From Chloroflexota bacterium (GTDB lineage Bacteria > Chloroflexota > Limnocylindria > Limnocylindrales > CSP1-4): a DNA stretch of 5,094 bases. The stretch is from NCBI GenBank assembly GCA_021790715.1, contig JAJYGK010000035.1, positions 1-5,094 of the forward strand, in the 5' to 3' direction. Numbering within the stretch: position 1 is the stretch's first letter; each line of letters begins with the position of its first letter. The translations under genes and the position numbers were made by a program. The notes below the pieces were generated by a model, which worked only from the letters and a program-made list of their open reading frames with translations, had not been told where the DNA came from and made no database searches. Below, piece after piece: positions 1 through 5,094 of this stretch.

Positions 1-347
1 CGCAGCCCGTTGTGCCCGCCGTGCGTCCCGTCGGGCCGGATCCGCATCCGTCCGAACGGGAGCGCGAAGTCGTCGACCACCACGAGCACGTCGCCGATCG
101 CGACGCGCTCGCGCGCCATCGCCTTCTGGACGGCGATCCCGGAATCGTTCATGAACGTGAGCGGTTTCAGGAGCATGACGTCGAGCTCGCCGAGCCGCCC
201 GCGAACGGAGACGCCGGCGTCGCGCTCCCGGCCGCGCCCGGCGATCCGGGCCCGATCCGCAAGCCGGTCGATCACCATCCAGCCGACGTTGTGGCGCGTC
301 TCTGCGTACTTCGGCCCGGGGTTTCCCAGGCCCACGACCAGCTTCAC
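1..347 (-). CDS. pth: Peptidyl-tRNA hydrolase, N-terminal part (cut by window edge)
   Basis: Pth cleaves the ester bond of peptidyl-tRNAs that drop off the ribosome, recycling tRNA in the cytoplasm. The 115 visible codons show the whole first half of the family. The N-terminus reads MKLVVGLGNPGPKYAETRHN, with the glycine-rich NPG motif at residues 9-11 and the catalytic His at residue 19 (E. coli His20). TFMN follows with Asn67 (Asn68), then VDD with Asp92 (Asp93), and GGHNGL with Asn113 (Asn114). All four key residues keep the same one-residue offset from E. coli, so there is no indel up to that point. The start is GTG at 347-345: the protein begins exactly where the family does, and AGGGGA lies four bases upstream. 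The C-terminal third lies beyond base 1. The gene follows ybeY in the same direction after a 184-bp gap, so it may be the tail of that operon or separately transcribed. Confidence 0.96.
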   Translation of the reverse strand, partial: MKLVVGLGNPGPKYAETRHNVGWMVIDRLADRARIAGRGRERDAGVSVRGRLGELDVMLLKPLTFMNDSGIAVQKAMARERVAIGDVLVVVDDFALPFGRMRIRPDGTHGGHNGL

Positions 348-531
348 CCGTTCCCCTGTCCGATCCTGCCGGGGCCGCGTGGCCGCGGCGGCATGCGCGA
401 CGTCCGGAGCGACCGCGGCGCGCCCGCCACCTCCGTCCGCCGGAGGCGCGACCGACGCCGAAACGGCCCGAGCCGATGCCGGCGGGCCGCCGTGGATGGT
501 ATCAGGCACCGCTCGCGCACGGCACCGCGGA
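348..531. other. Gap between ybeY and pth, no gene seen
   Basis: No convincing coding sequence lies in these 184 bp; the open frames crossing it do not resemble proteins. On the minus strand there is one weak -10-like hexamer (TACCAT, 501-496), with nothing good at the -35 distance. One perfect 6-bp inverted repeat lies at 430-446. The length exceeds what a tightly coupled operon needs, so a pth promoter or an ybeY terminator could be here, but the sequence does not decide. Confidence 0.5.
430..446 (-). repeat. Small inverted repeat in the ybeY-pth gap
   Basis: The arms CCTCCG and CGGAGG pair perfectly (430-435 with 441-446) around a 5-base loop. No T-tract follows on the minus strand, so this is not a canonical intrinsic terminator. 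In DNA this GC-rich a 6-bp stem can arise by chance. It could act as a weak terminator or an RNA 3' end after ybeY. Confidence 0.3.
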
Positions 532-1107
532 TCAGCGGCCGCGCAGCCAGCCGGGATCGGCCAGGATCTCCATCTCGATCCGCCGCATCGCGGCCTCCTC
601 CTCCGGCTCGGCGTGGTCCCACCCGCACACGTGCAGCACGCCGTGCACGACCAGCAGGGCCAGCTCGTCCGCCGGGTTCCAGGCAACCGACCCGGTCTGG
701 CCGCCGCGGCCCTGCTCGGCCTGGTCGATGGCGCGCTCGACGGAGACGACGATGTCGCCGAGGTGCGGCCGCGTGCCGGGCGGGAGCACGAACGCCGGAG
801 GCGCGGCTCGCGGGCCGGGGCTCCGGCCGGGGTGCGGCGGGAACGCGTCGGGCGGCAGCAGCGGGAACGAGAGGACGTCCGTCGGGCCCTCCTTCCCCAT
901 CGCCTGCCGGTTGAGGGCGCTCAGCTCGCCATCGTCGGACAGGATCACGCCGATCGATGCCGGCGCCGGCGCGCCGGCGACCCGGAGAGCCGCGTCGACC
1001 AGGCGCGCGACCTGGGCGAGAGATCGGAGACGCGGCACGCCGGGCCGGACGGTCAGCTCGATGCGCCAGGGCCGGAGATACCGGACCGTGAGCCCGGTGC
1101 CGATCAC
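532..1107 (-). CDS. ybeY: Endoribonuclease YbeY (16S rRNA maturation factor)
   Basis: YbeY is a zinc-dependent cytoplasmic endoribonuclease used in 16S rRNA 3'-end maturation and late 30S quality control. The 191-residue product carries the signature zinc site HGVLHVCGWDH at residues 155-165, with ligands His155, His159 and His165. It also has TDVLSFP (76-82) and LGDIVVS (116-122), both conserved in the family. The start is GTG at 1107-1105. It overlaps the pgpH stop by four bases (GTGA), which implies translational coupling; no strong Shine-Dalgarno is visible, as expected for reinitiation. The frame stays open far upstream inside pgpH, but that part is only a shadow. The protein is longer than the roughly 155 residues of E. 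coli YbeY because of a proline-rich insertion at about residues 84-115 and a second one at about 132-146. The stop is TGA at 534-532. Confidence 0.96.
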   Translation of the reverse strand: MIGTGLTVRYLRPWRIELTVRPGVPRLRSLAQVARLVDAALRVAGAPAPASIGVILSDDGELSALNRQAMGKEGPTDVLSFPLLPPDAFPPHPGRSPGPRAAPPAFVLPPGTRPHLGDIVVSVERAIDQAEQGRGGQTGSVAWNPADELALLVVHGVLHVCGWDHAEPEEEAAMRRIEMEILADPGWLRGR

Positions 1108-3257
1108 GAGCGGCCCGCGCCCGCGATCCGCCGCGATTCGAGCTCGACGACCTTGTTCTGCGGGTACTCGATGCGCTGGTGGTACATGCCGAGGAGCTGC
1201 GCCACGAAGGCCTCCCGGATCCGCTCGAGGTCGCGGAGCGTCACGTCGCACTCGTCGAACTGCCCGTCCTCCAGCCGCTCGCGGATGATCCGGTTGACCA
1301 TCGCCCGGATCGACGCCTCGTCGTGGCCCGTGAGGGAGCGCACGGAGGCCTCGACGCCGTCGGCCAGCATGAGGATGGCGGCCTCGCGGCTCTGCGGCTT
1401 GGGTCCCGCGTGGCGGAAGCGGGCCTGGTCCACGGACGCCGCGATCGCCTCCGCCTCCGGCGAGCCCGGGACGGCACCGGCGGCCGCGACCGCCTGCTCC
1501 TGCGCCTTCGCGTAGAAGTAGCTCATCAGCGCGGTCCCGTGGTGCTGCGGGATGAACGCGATGATCGCCTTGGGCAACCCGTACTGGTACGCCAGGTCGA
1601 TCCCGCTCGCGACGTGCGCCTTGAGGACGGCGGCGGATTCCTCCGGCGTCAGGAGATCGTGCACGTTGCCGATGCCGGCCTGGTTCTCGATGAACGCGGT
1701 CGGGTTCGCGAGCTTCCCGATGTCGTGGTAGAAGGCCGTGACCCTGGCGAGGAGCGGGTCCGCGCCGATCGCCTCGGCGGCGCGCTCGGCCAGGTTGCCG
1801 ACCATCAGCGAGTGGTGGTACGTCCCCGGGGTCTCGAGGAGCAGCCGCCGCAGGAGCGGCTGGGTCGGGTTCGCCAGCTCCAGCAGCTGGAAGCTCGTGG
1901 TGATGCCGAAGACGTTGCCCAGGACCGCGAACGAGCCGAGGGCCACGATCGCGGATCCCGCGCCCGACGCGAGCGAGGCGCCCCACAGCTGCAGCAGGCC
2001 GGTGATGTCGCGCTCACCCAGCAGCGTGAAGATCGCGACCACGGCGCCGTTCACGACGACCATCGCGACCGCCGCCTGCGCGAAGTGGTGGAACCGGTCG
2101 CCGCGGTACATCGCGACGATCCCGGCCAGGCCGCCGAGGAAGACGTACGCGGACAGCTCGACCGTCCCCGACACGGCTCCCGCCAGCACGGCGAGCGTGG
2201 CGAGCACGACGATGGCCGCGCCGCTGTCGAGCAGGATCGTCAGCAGGAGCCCGACCGTGGCCACCGGGATGAAGAACGGCATGACGGAGCGCCCGGCGGT
2301 CAGCTTCAGGGCGAGCACGGCGACCGCCAGCAGGAGGCCGACGAGCACCAGCGCGTTGTTGCGGTGCCAGAACTCGGGCCGGTAGCGCCACACCCAGCCG
2401 AGCAGGAGCCCCACGACCAGCGCGGCGAGCAGCAGCCAGCCGGCGAGCTTGGCGGGATCGAGGTGCGGGTTCTCGAGCCCGAGGGCCTGGATCTTCTCCA
2501 TGTCCGTGGGCGAGATCGTGTGCCCCTGGTCGACGATGACCTCGTCCTGCTTGATGGTGACGACGACCGGAGCCGTCTTCTTCAGTGCCGCCTGCTGCGC
2601 GGCCTGCGTCGCGGCGGCGTCGTACGACGAGTTGGCGAGGAGGAGCGGCTCGATGATCTCCCCGGCGAGCGCGCGCTGGTCGGCCGGGACGTCCGGTGGA
2701 AGCGCCTCGGGCAGGGCCTGGCGTGCCGCGATCAGCTCCGAGTCGCGCACCTCGCCCTGCTCGGTGGTGACCAGCACCTGGCGCATCTCCGCACGCAGCT
2801 TCGTCCAGGCGGCGGCATCCAGCCCCTCGAGCGTCGAGATGGCCGTCGACGAGAGGCCGGGGATGGCCCCCGCGAGCGCCGCGCGGCGTGCCGCGTCCGA
2901 GAGCACGGCGCCGAACGCGGCATCGACCGGCGCTACCAGGTGGTCGAACTCGGCCGCCTGCCTGGCGGCCACCAGGTCGGCGTTCTGCGGCGTGTAGTCG
3001 TACTGCGGCGGCACGGCCTGCACGGCCGCGTCCTGCGCCTGCTTGGTCAGGATCGCGCTCACGAAGTCGATGGCGCGCGGGGCCATGATCGTCGCGGGTG
3101 CGATGTCCCCCGCCGAGACGTGGTACGCGGCGGGGATGATGTCGATCGAGAGGATCGCGGTCAGGGCGGCGATCAGGAGCGTCGCGCTGATCGCCAGCCG
3201 GATCCCGTCGCGGCGCGTGAAGGCGGGGAGCGGCGCACGCGACTGCGTCGCGAGCAT
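1104..3257 (-). CDS. pgpH: 7TM-HD family cyclic-di-AMP phosphodiesterase (PgpH/YqfF type)
   Basis: PgpH-type proteins are integral membrane HD-domain phosphodiesterases that hydrolyse the second messenger c-di-AMP; many genomes label them YqfF or HDIG-domain protein. The 717-residue product has the full layout. It has a first membrane helix at about 20-40, a large extracytoplasmic 7TMR-HDED domain at about 41-268, and seven hydrophobic helices between about 270 and 450. A cytoplasmic HD domain fills about 465-690. Metal-site residues visible are His482 (TYHHSLMV), His511-Asp512 in YHDIGK, His548 (KAHV), His572-His573 (PQHHG) and Asp633 (LADGVEA), so the site looks intact. The HD domain has an alanine-rich insertion at about 585-613, before GPKPQ. 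The ATG at 3257-3255 shares its A with the yqeY stop (TGATG), and the 3' end overlaps ybeY. The pgpH-ybeY pairing is well known in Gram-positives. Substrate assignment rests on family, not experiment. Confidence 0.95.
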   Translation of the reverse strand: MLATQSRAPLPAFTRRDGIRLAISATLLIAALTAILSIDIIPAAYHVSAGDIAPATIMAPRAIDFVSAILTKQAQDAAVQAVPPQYDYTPQNADLVAARQAAEFDHLVAPVDAAFGAVLSDAARRAALAGAIPGLSSTAISTLEGLDAAAWTKLRAEMRQVLVTTEQGEVRDSELIAARQALPEALPPDVPADQRALAGEIIEPLLLANSSYDAAATQAAQQAALKKTAPVVVTIKQDEVIVDQGHTISPTDMEKIQALGLENPHLDPAKLAGWLLLAALVVGLLLGWVWRYRPEFWHRNNALVLVGLLLAVAVLALKLTAGRSVMPFFIPVATVGLLLTILLDSGAAIVVLATLAVLAGAVSGTVELSAYVFLGGLAGIVAMYRGDRFHHFAQAAVAMVVVNGAVVAIFTLLGERDITGLLQLWGASLASGAGSAIVALGSFAVLGNVFGITTSFQLLELANPTQPLLRRLLLETPGTYHHSLMVGNLAERAAEAIGADPLLARVTAFYHDIGKLANPTAFIENQAGIGNVHDLLTPEESAAVLKAHVASGIDLAYQYGLPKAIIAFIPQHHGTALMSYFYAKAQEQAVAAAGAVPGSPEAEAIAASVDQARFRHAGPKPQSREAAILMLADGVEASVRSLTGHDEASIRAMVNRIIRERLEDGQFDECDVTLRDLERIREAFVAQLLGMYHQRIEYPQNKVVELESRRIAGAGRS

Positions 3258-3721
3258 CAGCCGCCGCCGGCCTGCCGGCGCGTGATCTCGCGGGTGACGA
3301 GCACGTGGACCTGTTTCCCGTCCGCGCGTCCGCGCACGCGGGGCGCCAGGACCTTCATGACCCGGCCGGTGTCCCGGGGCGACGTCGCCCCGGTCTCGTC
3401 GACCGCAGCGCGCACGAGCGCGTCGAGCTGGGCGTCGTCGAGCTGGGCCGGCATGTACGGCGTGAGCACGTCGAGCTTGCGCTGCTCGGCCGCCGCGAGG
3501 TCCGGGCGACCGCCGGCCACGAACGCCTCGAGCGATTCGCGGCGCGTGCGAATCTCGCGCGTGAGCACGCCGATCTGCTCGTCGTCGTCGAGCGGGTGCC
3601 GGGCGTCCTTCTCGGCCCGGTGCAGCGCGGCGACGGCCATGCGCAGCGCGTCACGGCGGACCTCGTCTCGCTCGCGCATCGCCTCGGTCATGTCGGCCTG
3701 GAGTCGTTCTGCGAGTGTCAC
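3257..3721 (-). CDS. yqeY: GatB/YqeY domain protein
   Basis: This 154-residue protein belongs to the YqeY family, which resembles the C-terminal tRNA-binding tail domain of the amidotransferase subunit GatB. Its own role is not settled, though a tRNA- or aminoacylation-linked function is often proposed. It matches along its full length: an N-terminal helical part with LQADMTEAMRERDEVRRDALR (residues 7-27), EIRTRRESLEAF (56-67), VLTPYMPAQL (85-94), and the conserved end with GATSPRDTGRVMK (111-123) and RGRADGKQV (130-138). Length is normal for the family (about 150). The start is GTG at 3721-3719, giving MTLAERLQ as in relatives, with GGCGGAG about ten bases upstream. It sits after rpsU, a very common pairing, and its stop TGA at 3259-3257 overlaps the pgpH start by one base. 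Confidence 0.96.
   Translation of the reverse strand: MTLAERLQADMTEAMRERDEVRRDALRMAVAALHRAEKDARHPLDDDEQIGVLTREIRTRRESLEAFVAGGRPDLAAAEQRKLDVLTPYMPAQLDDAQLDALVRAAVDETGATSPRDTGRVMKVLAPRVRGRADGKQVHVLVTREITRRQAGGG
3265..3280 (-). repeat. Hairpin just upstream of the pgpH start
   Basis: CGCCGG (3265-3270) and CCGGCG (3275-3280) pair perfectly around a 4-base loop. On the mRNA this hairpin ends about seven bases before the pgpH ATG, inside the last codons of yqeY, where a Shine-Dalgarno site would sit. None is obvious there. It could limit independent entry at pgpH and make its translation depend on ribosomes finishing yqeY. This is inference; the region also encodes yqeY residues. Confidence 0.4.
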
Positions 3722-3741
3722 CGATGGCGCTCCGCCGGTGT

Positions 3742-3763
3742 GGCCGGGCGATCCAGCCCGGCC
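3742..3763 (-). repeat. Perfect 8-bp GC hairpin upstream of yqeY
   Basis: GGCCGGGC (3742-3749) pairs with GCCCGGCC (3756-3763) around a 6-base loop. It is the strongest inverted repeat in the rpsU-yqeY spacer and ends about 20 bases before the yqeY GTG. No T-run follows on the minus strand. It may be a leaky terminator or attenuator, an RNase stop that stabilises rpsU mRNA, or a processing site. Confidence 0.5.
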
Positions 3764-3790
3764 GTCCCGGAGTCAGCGGGCCGCGCGCCA

Positions 3791-3824
3791 ACCGTCGGGC
3801 GACGGTCCGGCGGCGGCCCCGGAC
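3791..3824 (-). repeat. Two overlapping hairpins just after the rpsU stop
   Basis: Two perfect 6-bp inverted repeats share two bases. GTCCGG (3805-3810) pairs with CCGGAC (3819-3824), starting three bases after the rpsU stop codon. GACGGT (3801-3806) pairs with ACCGTC (3791-3796) around a 4-base loop. Because they overlap at 3805-3806 they cannot both form fully. The second is followed on the minus strand by TTGG only, too weak for a classical intrinsic terminator. They likely mark the 3' end region of rpsU. Confidence 0.4.
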
Positions 3825-3827
3825 GAC

Positions 3828-4007
3828 CTAGCCCTGGCGGGCGGCCTTCTTGCGCTTCGCTTCCTTCCGCTTCCGCTTGACGCTCGGCTTCTCGTAGTGC
3901 TCGCGGCGTCGAGCCTCTGCGAGGATCCCGCTCTGCTGGATCTTCTTGTTGAAGCGGCGGAGCGCGCTCTCGAAGGTCTCGTTCTCCCCGACGCGGACTT
4001 CAGCCAA
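3828..4007 (-). CDS. rpsU: 30S ribosomal protein bS21 (TTG start)
   Basis: bS21 is a small basic protein of the 30S platform near the 3' end of 16S rRNA, and assists initiation on mRNAs. The 59-residue product begins MAEVRVGENE and continues with ESALRRFNKKIQQSG (residues 13-27) and EARRREHYEKPSVKRKRKEA (31-50), which is unmistakable for the family. It ends in a lysine- and arginine-rich tail, and its length is in the usual 55-75 range. The start is TTG at 4007-4005: no ATG or GTG in this frame gives a family-like N-terminus, and GGAGGTGA (4022-4015) sits seven bases upstream. The stop is TAG at 3830-3828. It is preceded by its own promoter and a hairpin-bearing leader, and followed 106 bp later by yqeY. 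Confidence 0.96.
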   Translation of the reverse strand: MAEVRVGENETFESALRRFNKKIQQSGILAEARRREHYEKPSVKRKRKEAKRKKAARQG

Positions 4008-4014
4008 TCCGGAT

Positions 4015-4025
4015 TCACCTCCCCT
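4015..4025 (-). promoter_or_regulatory. Strong Shine-Dalgarno site of rpsU
   Basis: On the minus strand AGGGGAGGTGA includes GGAGGTGA, an eight-base match to the anti-Shine-Dalgarno sequence, seven bases before TTG. It fixes the TTG as the start and is the best ribosome binding site in the window. It would compensate for the weak initiation codon. Confidence 0.85.
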
Positions 4026-4050
4026 GGCCGGGACTTCGCCTCGACACACC

Positions 4051-4067
4051 CTCCGATGCCAGCGGAG
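4051..4067 (-). repeat. Second hairpin in the rpsU leader
   Basis: CTCCG (4051-4055) and CGGAG (4063-4067) pair perfectly around a 7-base loop. In the predicted mRNA it lies between the larger leader hairpin and the Shine-Dalgarno site, about 26 bases before the latter. It may be part of a structured leader or simply chance pairing in GC-rich DNA. Confidence 0.35.
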
Positions 4068-4076
4068 ACAGGCGTG

Positions 4077-4100
4077 CGCGCGGCACAGACGAGCCGCGCG
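4077..4100 (-). repeat. Perfect 8-bp hairpin near the 5' end of the rpsU leader
   Basis: CGCGCGGC (4077-4084) pairs perfectly with GCCGCGCG (4093-4100) around an 8-base loop. From the promoter spacing, transcription should start near 4106, so this hairpin would sit at the very 5' end of the rpsU mRNA. It could protect the transcript from 5' decay or take part in feedback control of ribosomal protein synthesis. The hairpin is seen; the function is inferred. Confidence 0.5.
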
Positions 4101-4112
4101 AGGGGCCGGGCG

Positions 4113-4141
4113 AGCATAGCGGAGGCACCGGCCAGGGTCAA
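4113..4141 (-). promoter_or_regulatory. sigma70-type promoter of the rpsU operon
   Basis: On the minus strand the -35 box TTGACC (4141-4136, five of six to consensus) and the -10 box TATGCT (4118-4113, four of six including the key first TA and last T) are separated by exactly 17 bases. In DNA this GC-rich such a pair is rare, and it sits about 100 bases ahead of rpsU in the right direction. The predicted start is about 4106. The -35 box contains the stop codon (TGA, 4140-4138) of the upstream histidine kinase. Confidence 0.85.
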
Positions 4142-5094
4142 CCTTCGGCGAACTGGGGCAGCACGAACGTGAACCGGGCGCCGCCCTCGGGACGATTGGC
4201 GGCCCAGAGCCGGCCGCCCATCGCCTCGACCAGGCGGCGGGCCACGAAGAGCCCGATCCCGGCTCCCGGCAGGGTGTTCGTCGCGTGCGCCCGCGCGAAC
4301 AGGTCGAAGATGTGCTCCAGCTCGGCCGGGTCGATCCCCGGGCCGTCGTCCAGGACGATGACACGCACCTCGCGCTCGAGGGTCTCGATGCGCGCCAGCA
4401 CCTCGTGGCGCCCGTACTTCGCCGCGTTGCCCAGCAGGTTGCGGAGCACCTGCTCCAGGTACCCCTCGTCGCCGGTGACCGGCGGGACGTGCTCGGGGAT
4501 CTCGGCCGTGAAGCGGCGGTCCGGCCATTCCGCCGCGAGGGCGGCGATCACCGCGCGCAGCCGGTGCTGCACGAGGGCCGCCCCGCGCGCCGTGAGGTCG
4601 ACGCCGCGCTCGGCGCGCGCCAGCACGAGCAGGTCCTCGACGAGCCTGCCGAGCCGCTCCGACTCGTCGGCGACGTCGGCGAGGATCTCGTCGCGGACCT
4701 CGGGGGAGAGACGCTCGCCGCGGGTCTGGAGCATCTTGGCGCCGCCGTAGATCGTCGTGACGGGGGTGCGCAGCTCGTGCGACAGCACGCCGAGGAACGC
4801 GTCGCGCAGCTGCTCGGCCGCGCGGCGCTCGGTGACGTCGAGCGTGACGACGACCGCCCCGAGGACCTGCCCGGCACGGTCGCGCACCGGTGCGCTCGTC
4901 TGCATGATGATCGCCGACGTGCCGTCCGCGCGCCGCAGCGCGATCTCCTCGTCGGCCACCGCTTCGCCGGACCGCAGGCTGCGCAGGACCGGCCAGTCCG
5001 ACGCCCCGTACCGCTCGCCGTCCGTCCGGTAGGCGACGGCCGCGCCCGGGACGAGCGGGCCGGCCCGGTCCGCGGACGGCGCTGTCGGTGCCGG
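4138..5094 (-). CDS. PAS-domain sensor histidine kinase, C-terminal part (cut by window edge)
   Basis: This is the C-terminal 318 residues of a two-component sensor kinase, which autophosphorylates on His and passes the phosphate to a response regulator. Numbering from the window edge, residues about 15-90 look like a PAS domain ending in VVVTLDVTERR. The H-box FLGVLSHELRTPVTTIYGG follows, with phospho-acceptor His106 at 4779-4777. The ATPase core has the N-box LRNLLGNAAKYG (217-228), DDGPGI (249-254), HIFDLF (261-266) and GAGIGL (277-282), all intact. No membrane helix is visible in this part. A GTG at 4959 is in frame, but the PAS domain clearly continues upstream of it, so the true start is outside the window. 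No response regulator lies next to it downstream, and the signal is unknown. Its TGA at 4140-4138 lies inside the -35 box of the rpsU promoter. Confidence 0.94.
   Translation of the reverse strand, partial: PAPTAPSADRAGPLVPGAAVAYRTDGERYGASDWPVLRSLRSGEAVADEEIALRRADGTSAIIMQTSAPVRDRAGQVLGAVVVTLDVTERRAAEQLRDAFLGVLSHELRTPVTTIYGGAKMLQTRGERLSPEVRDEILADVADESERLGRLVEDLLVLARAERGVDLTARGAALVQHRLRAVIAALAAEWPDRRFTAEIPEHVPPVTGDEGYLEQVLRNLLGNAAKYGRHEVLARIETLEREVRVIVLDDGPGIDPAELEHIFDLFARAHATNTLPGAGIGLFVARRLVEAMGGRLWAANRPEGGARFTFVLPQFAEG

Noticed and set aside
344..628. A 94-codon minus-strand frame across the ybeY end and the gap
   Set aside because: It overlaps ybeY coding sequence and the pth start, and its composition is Arg/Gly/Pro-rich without any motif.
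10..1515. A 501-codon open frame on the plus strand, plus the overlapping frames at 12-914 and 476-1288
   Set aside because: They lie antisense to pth, ybeY and the end of pgpH and have Arg/Ala/Pro/Ser-rich translations with no recognisable domain; they are GC-driven shadows.
1108..1986. In-frame upstream extension of ybeY to 484 residues (a possible fusion protein)
   Set aside because: The extension is fully inside pgpH in another frame, reads as arginine-rich noise, and the GTG at 1107 in the GTGA overlap gives a normal YbeY N-terminus.
3374..3393. A perfect 20-bp palindrome (CCGGGGCGAC then GTCGCCCCGG) inside yqeY
   Set aside because: It encodes the conserved GATSPR segment of YqeY and uses GC-ending codons throughout, so symmetry by chance is plausible. 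An operator inside the gene cannot be excluded, but nothing supports it.
3846..3893. Repetitive AAG/CGG-rich stretch at the 3' end of rpsU
   Set aside because: The near-repeats simply encode the lysine- and arginine-rich tail normal for bS21; it is not a separate repeat element.
1179..4172. A 997-codon open frame on the plus strand, antisense to pgpH, yqeY and rpsU
   Set aside because: It is opposite three unmistakable genes, its translation is a low-complexity mix of Arg, Asp, Glu, Gly and His with no family motif, and such stop-free antisense frames are expected when third codon positions are almost all G or C.
3773..4528. A 251-codon minus-strand frame bridging the kinase, the rpsU promoter and rpsU
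   Set aside because: It is out of frame with both the kinase and bS21, whose conserved motifs fix the real frames.
1..5094. CRISPR arrays, insertion sequences, tRNA or rRNA genes, phage or toxin-antitoxin genes
   Set aside because: I saw no regularly spaced direct repeats, transposase motifs, tRNA-like cloverleaf or other mobile-element signs; the region looks like ordinary core chromosome.

Overview
This window is very GC-rich DNA (by eye about 70%). It looks like the chromosome of a free-living bacterium, and every gene I can support lies on the minus strand. The gene set is ribosomal protein bS21, YqeY, the 7TM-HD c-di-AMP phosphodiesterase PgpH, YbeY and peptidyl-tRNA hydrolase. A high-GC genome with both bS21 and a PgpH-type enzyme argues against a typical actinobacterium, since most of those lack rpsU. 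It fits a high-GC Chloroflexota-like lineage best. The S21 N-terminus (MAEVRVGENE) and the gene order point the same way, but this placement is inference and I hold it loosely.

Reading in the direction of transcription, from high to low coordinates: (1) 5094-4138 is the C-terminal part of a PAS-containing sensor histidine kinase whose start lies outside the window. (2) 4141-4008 is a short intergenic stretch. It holds a very good sigma70-type promoter (TTGACC, 17-nt spacer, TATGCT) whose -35 box contains the kinase stop codon, followed by a leader of about 100 nt with two hairpins and a strong Shine-Dalgarno site. (3) 4007-3828 is rpsU (bS21), with a TTG start. (4) 3827-3722 is a 106-bp spacer with several GC-rich inverted repeats and no T-tract. 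(5) 3721-3257 is yqeY. (6) 3257-1104 is pgpH, sharing one base with yqeY (TGATG). (7) 1107-532 is ybeY, overlapping pgpH by four bases (GTGA). (8) 531-348 is a 184-bp gap with no gene. (9) 347-1 is the N-terminal 115 codons of pth, which runs off the left edge.

rpsU-yqeY-pgpH-ybeY reads as one co-directional operon of translation and ribosome-maturation genes, with the membrane c-di-AMP phosphodiesterase embedded in it and the last three genes translationally coupled. pth follows in the same direction, either as the operon's tail or from its own promoter. The histidine kinase appears to be a separate upstream unit. Everything here belongs to known families and I see no sign of a new multi-gene system. 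The points worth a second look are regulatory architecture (promoter over a stop codon, structured rpsU leader, structured rpsU-yqeY spacer) and lineage-type insertions in YbeY and PgpH.
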